Below are positions 52,308-57,692 of a DNA stretch of 57,692 nt, piece by piece. A program made the position numbers and the translations under genes. A model generated the notes under the pieces. That model was given only the letters and a program-made list of their open reading frames with translations, was not told where the DNA came from and did not search any database. The stretch's first letter is position 1. Each line of letters starts with the position of its first letter. This DNA comes from CAZUMW01 sp964621615 (lineage in GTDB: Bacteria; Desulfobacterota; WTBG01; CAIYCZ01; CAIRTM01), in NCBI GenBank assembly GCA_964621615.1, contig CAZUMW010000030.1, forward strand, positions 1 to 57,692. Direction: 5' to 3'.

Positions 52308-52895
52308 ATGAATGTATTGGGTTTTATGGCAAGCCCGCGAAAGGGCGGCAATGCTGATATTCTGCTTGAGCATTTTCTGGAGGGAGCGCGCTCATCAGGG
52401 GCCGCGACCGAAAAGATACTAATTTATGAGTGCGATATACAGTTCTGTCAGGGCTGTCACCTCAAATGCTGGGTTAATGATGACAATTGTCCGCAGTGGC
52501 GGGACGATATGAACATGCTCCATGACAAGATGATTACAAGCGATCTTATCGTTTTTTCATCGCCGGTGTATATGGGCGCACCTCCCGCAAAGCTCATGGC
52601 ATTTTTCGAGCGGAGCATTGATCAGAAAAAGGTGAACCTTGAAACGCTGAACGTTGAAAAAAACAGACTCAGCGGCAAAAAAGCCGTTGTATTACAGGTC
52701 AATTTTTTCAACGACAGGAAATATCAGGACCTGCCGCTATCAATTTATAAAAGAATACTTTCTGAAATATTCGCTATGGACCTGGTTGGGAGCCTGGGTG
52801 TTGCAGACGTCAGAGAGCCCGGTGATATTGCCAAAAAAAAAGAATCATTGCAGGAAGCCTATAATCTTGGTGCCCGGCTGTGCGCGGGTGCGTAA
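52308..52895 (+). CDS. Flavodoxin-fold NAD(P)H/FMN reductase, iron-sulfur flavoprotein-like
   Basis: 195 residues. 'VLGFMASPRKGGNADILLE' is the FMN phosphate-binding loop of the NADPH-dependent FMN reductase family. 'DIQFCQGCHLKCW' (about 45-57) has the Cys group seen in iron-sulfur flavoproteins of anaerobes, here Cx2Cx3C followed by one more Cys in 'DDNC'. 'LIVFSSPVYMGAPPAKLMAF' is the second flavin contact. It probably passes electrons between ferredoxin-like carriers and a small substrate. Confidence 0.88.
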   Translation: MNVLGFMASPRKGGNADILLEHFLEGARSSGAATEKILIYECDIQFCQGCHLKCWVNDDNCPQWRDDMNMLHDKMITSDLIVFSSPVYMGAPPAKLMAFFERSIDQKKVNLETLNVEKNRLSGKKAVVLQVNFFNDRKYQDLPLSIYKRILSEIFAMDLVGSLGVADVREPGDIAKKKESLQEAYNLGARLCAGA

Positions 52896-52916
52896 TCGAT
52901 TAATACGGTAAATTTC

Positions 52917-55900
52917 ATGGAACACAACCAATCACTCAAAGAGCTTCAGGAAAAAGTTGCGCAGCTGGAAGATGAGCTTGCCGTAAAAAATAAGGCATTA
53001 AGCGCTCTGAAGGAGACAGATGAGAATTTCAGGCTGCTGGCTGACCACACAAATGACGCTATTTTTATTATCGATAAGCATCAAAAGTTGACCTTTATAA
53101 ATCCGGCTGCGACACATTTGTATGGCTTTACCAGAGAAGAGTTAAAACAGATTCCTTTTGATCAGCGCTACACACCGGATTCTGTTCAGCGCATATGGGA
53201 GGCCGTAAAGCAGCACCGGAAGCACCTTGAGCGCGGACAAGCAGATAGAGCGCCATTTAGGCTTGAATTGCAGCATTATCACAAAAACGGCGGCCTTGTT
53301 GATCTGGAGACAGTTATTTCCCCTGTCTATGATGAGGACGGCACCTACCGGTGTGCGGTGGGTATTGCCCGTGACATAACAAAACGCAAAAAAATGGAGC
53401 AGAGCCTTCATCTTCATTCTGCTGCAATAAATCAGATACAGGATCTCATTACCGTGACCGATCTCGACGGTTTCATTACCTATGTCAATGATGCAGAGTG
53501 TCTGGCCCGGGGGAAAGCCCGTGAGGAACTGATAGGGCAGCATGTGTCTATTTATGGCAAGGGCAGTGCGGCTGAAGAAAAATCAGAGGATATTATTTCT
53601 AAGAGTGTGCAAAACGGCTTCTGGCGCGGCGAGATTGAAAATATCGGGAGAGACGGGAACATTTTAACCCTTGATTATCGCATACAAATGATACGGGATG
53701 AGGCTGGAACACCTGTCGGGCTGTGCGGCATCGGGACAGATATTACCGAGCGTAAAAAAGCCGAGAACAGGCTGCGGGATGCTGAGCTGGAGAGAAGGAC
53801 CCTGCTTGATAACCAGCCCAATCATGTCATACTGCAGGATCTCGACAATCGTATAATATGGGCAAACCGTGAAGCGTGTGCCTCGGCACAGATGACACGC
53901 GAAGAGCTTATCGGGCGATTTTGTCATGAAATATGGGCTCAGCGCTCAGCTGTCTGTCCGGATTGTCCGGTAAAAAAAGCGAAAGAAACCGGCGCCCGGG
54001 AAAAAGCGGAAAAAACAACGCCTGACGGCAGATGCTGGCGCATATATGGATGCCCCATAAGAAATGAAAGGGGGGAGATAACCCATATGCTTGAAGTTTC
54101 TGAAGATATAAGCGATCGCAAAGAGCTGGAGAGGCGTCATGTGCTTCTTGCGGACGTTGTGGAGCGGAGCCGGGACTTCATCGGCATAGCCGACCTGGAA
54201 CGGAATGCCCTTTACGTTAATCCTGCAGGAAAGAAAATGGTCGGCCTCGAGGGGGATGAAGCAGTTAAACAATCGAAAATCGAAGACTACTTTCTGCCCG
54301 AGGACCTGCCGTTCGTCAAAGAAAAAATACTGCCCGCCATTATGCACGAGGGGCGCTGGGTGGGTGAGTTCCGGTTCCGGCACTTTAAAACCGGAAAGCC
54401 CGTGCATGTGCTGTACGATCTGTTTCGATCAAGCGATCCTGATACCGGAAATACGACAAACTACAGCACTGTTACGCGGGACATTACCGAATACAAGCAG
54501 GCTGAAAAGGCATTAAGAGACAGGCAAGAACAGCTGAGCCTTGCCTTAATGGGCGCCGATCTGGGAACCTGGGACTGGAATATTCAGACAGATTCCGTGG
54601 AATTCAGCGAGAGATGGGCAACAATGAAAGGCTATAGCCTTGATGAGGTGAAACCGAATATCAGCACCTGGAAATCATTAGTCCATCCCGACGATTTGCC
54701 GAAAGCTCTTGAGAAACTGGATGCGCATCTTGCAGGTAAAACGCCGTTTTATGAAGCAGAATTTCGCATGCGACACCGGTCCGGTCAATGGATATGTATA
54801 CTGGACAGGGGTAAGGTTATTGAAAGGGATGCAGAAGCCAAACCGGTCCGTGCCTGCGGAACACATCTGGATATTACCGAACGTAAACAGCTTGAAGAAA
54901 ACCTTCGCCGGGCCCAGAAAATAGAAACAGTCGGCACACTTGCCGGCGGCGTCGCCCATGAGTTCAACAACATCATCGGCGGCATGATGGGCTATGCTGA
55001 GGTGGCAAAAGATATTGTTTTAGGAGCGAATCCGGCACATGAAATGCTGGACCGGATACTTGAGCTTGGCAGCCGCGCCAGTGATATTGTCAGGCAGATG
55101 CTCGCTTTCAGTCGTGAACATGAGACCAGCAAAAGCCTAATCCGGCCCCACGTGGCCATTAAAGAACAGATAAAAATGCTCAGCAACATCATTCCCGCCA
55201 GTATCGAAATAAAAACCGGTATCGATGAAAGCGCCGGCTCGATTATGGCCAATGCCACGCAGCTGCAGCAGGTCGGGATGAACCTGTGTACAAACGCCGT
55301 CCATGCCATGGAGGAAAAAGGCGGCGTTCTCACCATAACCCTTTCCCAGGTATATCTTGACGAAGAAGCAGCGCAGCCGTTTCACAATATCAGGCCGGGC
55401 AATTATATTAAGATCACCGTTGGCGATACCGGCCCGGGTATTGATCCTGCAGTTGCTGACCGCATCTTTGACCCGTTTTTCACCACCAAAGAAGTAAACA
55501 AGGGAACCGGCCTGGGCCTGTCGGTGGTCGACGGCATTGTCCGGGATCACGGCGGCGCCATTACGGTTGAGAGTACGCCCGGCACCGGGACCGTGTTTAC
55601 CGTTGTTCTGCCGGCAGCAGAAGGAAAGAAAGCTGAAGATCAAGAAGAAAAAACAGCTGATATTCGGGGCGGAACAGAGCGCATCCTGCTTGTCGATGAT
55701 GAGGAATCTATCATATTCACGATGAAGGTTATACTTGAACGGTTCGGGTACCGGGTGACAGCGCTGACCGGCAGCATAAAGGCTCTTCAGATGTTTAGAG
55801 CGGCGCCCCATGATTTTGATCTGATCATTACCGATCTGACCATGCCCGGTTTGACGGGTGATAATTTATCTGCTGAAATCCTATCCATCCGACCGGACAT

Positions 55901-56042
55901 ACCGGTAATCCTCATGACGGGTTATGAAGATATGGTGGAAAGCGACAGGATAAATATGAGCTGTATTAAGGCGTTTATGCCGAAGCCCTGCAAAAAGCCG
56001 GAGCTTGCCGGGACCATCAGGCGCGTGCTGGACGGGCAGTGA
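52917..56042 (+). CDS. Multi-PAS hybrid histidine kinase with receiver domain
   Basis: 1041 residues without membrane helices, so it is cytoplasmic. A short coiled coil (1-30) is followed by five PAS/PAC units (about 33-155, 160-285, 287-400, 405-520, 525-655). The third has the Cys-rich form 'CPDCPVKKAKETG'. Then come HisKA ('TLAGGVAHEFNNIIGGMMGY', His681), HATPase ('GDTGPGIDPAVADRIFDPFF' and 'GTGLGLSVVDGIV') and a receiver domain with Asp973 ('LIITDLTMPGLTG'). The HEFNN box and linked receiver resemble NtrB-like hybrid kinases of deltaproteobacteria. A second PAS kinase follows. Confidence 0.92.
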   Translation: MEHNQSLKELQEKVAQLEDELAVKNKALSALKETDENFRLLADHTNDAIFIIDKHQKLTFINPAATHLYGFTREELKQIPFDQRYTPDSVQRIWEAVKQHRKHLERGQADRAPFRLELQHYHKNGGLVDLETVISPVYDEDGTYRCAVGIARDITKRKKMEQSLHLHSAAINQIQDLITVTDLDGFITYVNDAECLARGKAREELIGQHVSIYGKGSAAEEKSEDIISKSVQNGFWRGEIENIGRDGNILTLDYRIQMIRDEAGTPVGLCGIGTDITERKKAENRLRDAELERRTLLDNQPNHVILQDLDNRIIWANREACASAQMTREELIGRFCHEIWAQRSAVCPDCPVKKAKETGAREKAEKTTPDGRCWRIYGCPIRNERGEITHMLEVSEDISDRKELERRHVLLADVVERSRDFIGIADLERNALYVNPAGKKMVGLEGDEAVKQSKIEDYFLPEDLPFVKEKILPAIMHEGRWVGEFRFRHFKTGKPVHVLYDLFRSSDPDTGNTTNYSTVTRDITEYKQAEKALRDRQEQLSLALMGADLGTWDWNIQTDSVEFSERWATMKGYSLDEVKPNISTWKSLVHPDDLPKALEKLDAHLAGKTPFYEAEFRMRHRSGQWICILDRGKVIERDAEAKPVRACGTHLDITERKQLEENLRRAQKIETVGTLAGGVAHEFNNIIGGMMGYAEVAKDIVLGANPAHEMLDRILELGSRASDIVRQMLAFSREHETSKSLIRPHVAIKEQIKMLSNIIPASIEIKTGIDESAGSIMANATQLQQVGMNLCTNAVHAMEEKGGVLTITLSQVYLDEEAAQPFHNIRPGNYIKITVGDTGPGIDPAVADRIFDPFFTTKEVNKGTGLGLSVVDGIVRDHGGAITVESTPGTGTVFTVVLPAAEGKKAEDQEEKTADIRGGTERILLVDDEESIIFTMKVILERFGYRVTALTGSIKALQMFRAAPHDFDLIITDLTMPGLTGDNLSAEILSIRPDIPVILMTGYEDMVESDRINMSCIKAFMPKPCKKPELAGTIRRVLDGQ

Positions 56043-56212
56043 TTTTACTGTTCAGAGATTGTGCGGTTAGTCACGATTATGTTGAATTATCCCCCTTTTT
56101 ATACTACTCATAACAATTGACTATTGTGACAGTGAAGTTTTATGCAGATTCCCATCACCTTTTCATGAATACGTTTATTGATCAATCCGAAGCTCCTATC
56201 CTGTAAAACATT

Positions 56213-57280
56213 ATGAAGAAAAACCCTGTTCTGAAACAAATTGATAGCGCTTCGCTGGAGCATGTTCCGGTTTCCATCGCCCTTCACGACACACAGAACA
56301 ATATTGTCTGGGCAAATAAATGCTACCGGGAATCCACCGGGTTGTCGTTGCATGAGATAGAGGGCAGGAAATGCTATGTAGCCTGGGGCCTGGAAAAAGC
56401 GTGCAGGAACTGCCCTGCAAAGAAGGCCATCGAAAACGGCGGCGCCTGTGAGGCTGAGCTGACCCCGCAGAACCAGGATCACTGGCCGGAGTCACAGGGC
56501 TCATGGCTTGCAAAGGCTACCCCGGTTCGAAATGAGCAGGGCGACATCATCGGTGCCATTGAGGTTGCATATGACATCACTGAGCGAAAGCTGGCACAGG
56601 ATTCGTTAAAAAACGCCTTTGCCGATCTGGAAAAGCAGGTTGCCGAAAGAACTGCCGGCTTAAAAAAGGCGAATGATCAATTGAAAAACGAAGTAGCAGA
56701 GCGCAAGCAGGCAGAAGCGAAGCTGAAGAAGAGCGAAGAAAGGTACCGCGAACTTGTTGAGAATGCAAACAGTATTATTCTGCGAATGGATCCCGAAGGC
56801 ACGGTGACGTTTTTTAATGAATTTGCACAGCGCTTTTTCGGGTTTTCAGAAGATGAAATAGTCGGCCGCAATACCGTTGGAACAATAGTGCCCGAAACAG
56901 AAATGACCGGCCGTGACCTCACGGCAATGATCCGGGACATTGGAAAAAACCCGGACCGGTATTCAAATAACGAAAACGAGAATATGCGCAAAAGCGGCGA
57001 GCGTGTCTGGGTCGCGTGGACAAACAGGGGCGTTCTTGACCAAAAGGGGCATCTATCTGAAATACTCTGTATAGGCAACGATATCACGAAGCGTAAAAAG
57101 GCAGAGGAGGCGTTGCAGCAGAGCAAAGACAAGCTTCAGCTTATTCTCGACAGCCTCCCGGATATGGTGACGCAAGTTGATCGAAGAAAAGAAAGAAAAG
57201 GGGTCAGGTCCGCTCTTGACTCATATGCAGTGTGGTTTCGATGTTCTTTACCCGTTTTTGAAGCTGCCTGTTTCTCTTGA
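56213..57280 (+). pseudogene. PAS sensor kinase truncated by a transposable element
   Basis: The first ~323 residues are normal: a Cys-rich PAS unit ('EGRKCYVAWGLEKACRNCPA'), a coiled coil (about 126-180), a second PAS with 'GTVTFFNEFAQRFFGFSEDE', and the beginning of a third ('LILDSLPDMVTQVD'). At about 57186 the sequence changes into the end of a REP-type transposase element, adding some 31 foreign codons before a stop. The kinase core is missing, so the gene is broken at least within this window. Confidence 0.8.
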
Positions 57281-57529
57281 GTCTTTCCCGCATGCGTACA
57301 AGTATACTGCTGACGCTGCTGTATGAGGCAATTGTATACAGATGCGCAATTTCTTCAAAAAGAAAGAAAAGGGGTCAGGTCCGCTCTTGACTCATATGCA
57401 GTGTGGTTTCGATGTTCTTTACCCGTTTTTGAAGCTGCCTGTTTCTCTTGAGTCTTTCCCGCATGCGTACAAGTATACTGCTGACGCTGCTGTATGAGGC
57501 AATTGTATACAGATGCGCAATTTCTTCAA
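57188..57529. repeat. 171-bp tandem duplication of a transposon end
   Basis: Bases 57188-57358 and 57359-57529 appear identical by eye, in head-to-tail order (offset 171). The unit starts with a purine run and GGGGTCAGGTC, a sequence common at ends of REP-associated (Y1) transposase elements, and contains the 3' end of the transposase. The duplication may be a real event or an assembly artefact near the contig edge. Confidence 0.8.
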
Positions 57530-57692
57530 GCTTTAATCCGGCGTGTTTCCGTGCCAGATATATCATCACATTTCTTGCATCATTGGTTATGCCGCGCCGG
57601 CTGCGGGAAAGCTCCTCCGGGGCTATACTGAATTCGACACACACCGCCTCCTGTATCCGGGATATATCCGGGGCAAGGCTTCTTGACTGGGG
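57375..57692 (-). CDS. REP-associated tyrosine (Y1) transposase, C-terminal part with DnaA-like domain
   Basis: An open frame without stop from the window edge to 57375 (about 105 residues visible, N-terminus beyond the window). It shows the DnaA domain-IV-like helix-turn-helix found at the end of some Y1 transposases: 'SRRGITNDARNVMIYLARKH' and 'EEIAHLYTIASYSSVSSILV'. The HUH nuclease part would lie off the right edge. A GTG at 57644 is an internal possible start but is unlikely given the open frame upstream. Confidence 0.68.
   Translation of the reverse strand, partial: PQSRSLAPDISRIQEAVCVEFSIAPEELSRSRRGITNDARNVMIYLARKHAGLKLEEIAHLYTIASYSSVSSILVRMRERLKRNRQLQKRVKNIETTLHMSQERT

Overview
The window is a chromosomal segment of a moderately GC-rich Gram-negative bacterium. 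Lipobox lipoproteins, outer-membrane beta-barrels, a TolC/HlyD/RND efflux operon, an OmpA-type protein and periplasmic MsrA all imply an outer membrane. A TatT-type TRAP transporter, several multi-PAS sensor kinases, a two-cluster ferredoxin and a ferredoxin-domain aldo/keto reductase fit an anaerobic or facultative deltaproteobacterium-like lineage. That placement is inference; there is no rRNA gene to fix it. No tRNA, rRNA or CRISPR array was seen. One run of 100 N (34071-34170) and a transposase cut off at the right edge show this is draft assembly.

Layout. 196-6338: Spy/CpxP-like periplasmic protein, divergent TetR regulator, PQQ-type sugar dehydrogenase lipoprotein, hybrid sensor kinase. 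6469-12126: probable operon of a LolA-like protein, two FtsX-type permeases, a LolD-like ATPase and a beta-barrel protein, suggesting a lipid or lipoprotein route to the outer membrane. 12446-16287: TatT-DctP-DctQM TRAP transporter. 16358-22651: Kef-type antiporter, a toxin-antitoxin-like pair, aldo/keto reductase, a SUMF1 gene remnant beside a 272-bp MITE, and an amino-acid permease. 22709-30664: TPR protein, a second MITE, a TetR-controlled RND efflux operon with a clear operator, and a small DNA-binding-like protein. 30693-37416: PhoPQ-activated-type protein, MsrA, a small membrane protein with ferredoxin, OmpA-like TSP3-repeat lipoprotein, coiled-coil lipoprotein, class II photolyase, lipocalin.

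37578-47183 is the most unusual region. Two 28-30 residue peptide genes, too short for routine gene calling, share a leader that looks like those recognised by PqqD-type RRE proteins in lasso-peptide systems. They are followed on the same strand by a perfect hairpin and a tightly packed set: HPr-kinase-like protein, PqqD, SunS-like GT2-TPR glycosyltransferase, a second HPr-kinase-like protein, and a signal-peptidase/DUF192 fusion. No lasso cyclase, transglutaminase-type protease or radical SAM enzyme is present. I infer a RiPP-like system in which short peptides are phosphorylated and/or glycosylated. A double-GT4-TPR protein and a membrane glycosyltransferase pair flank it.

47524-57692: an unrecognised secreted protein, PilZ protein, 5'-nucleotidase lipoprotein, a MITE end fragment, a flavodoxin-like reductase, a five-PAS hybrid kinase, and a second PAS kinase cut short by a REP-type (Y1) transposase element whose end is tandemly duplicated.
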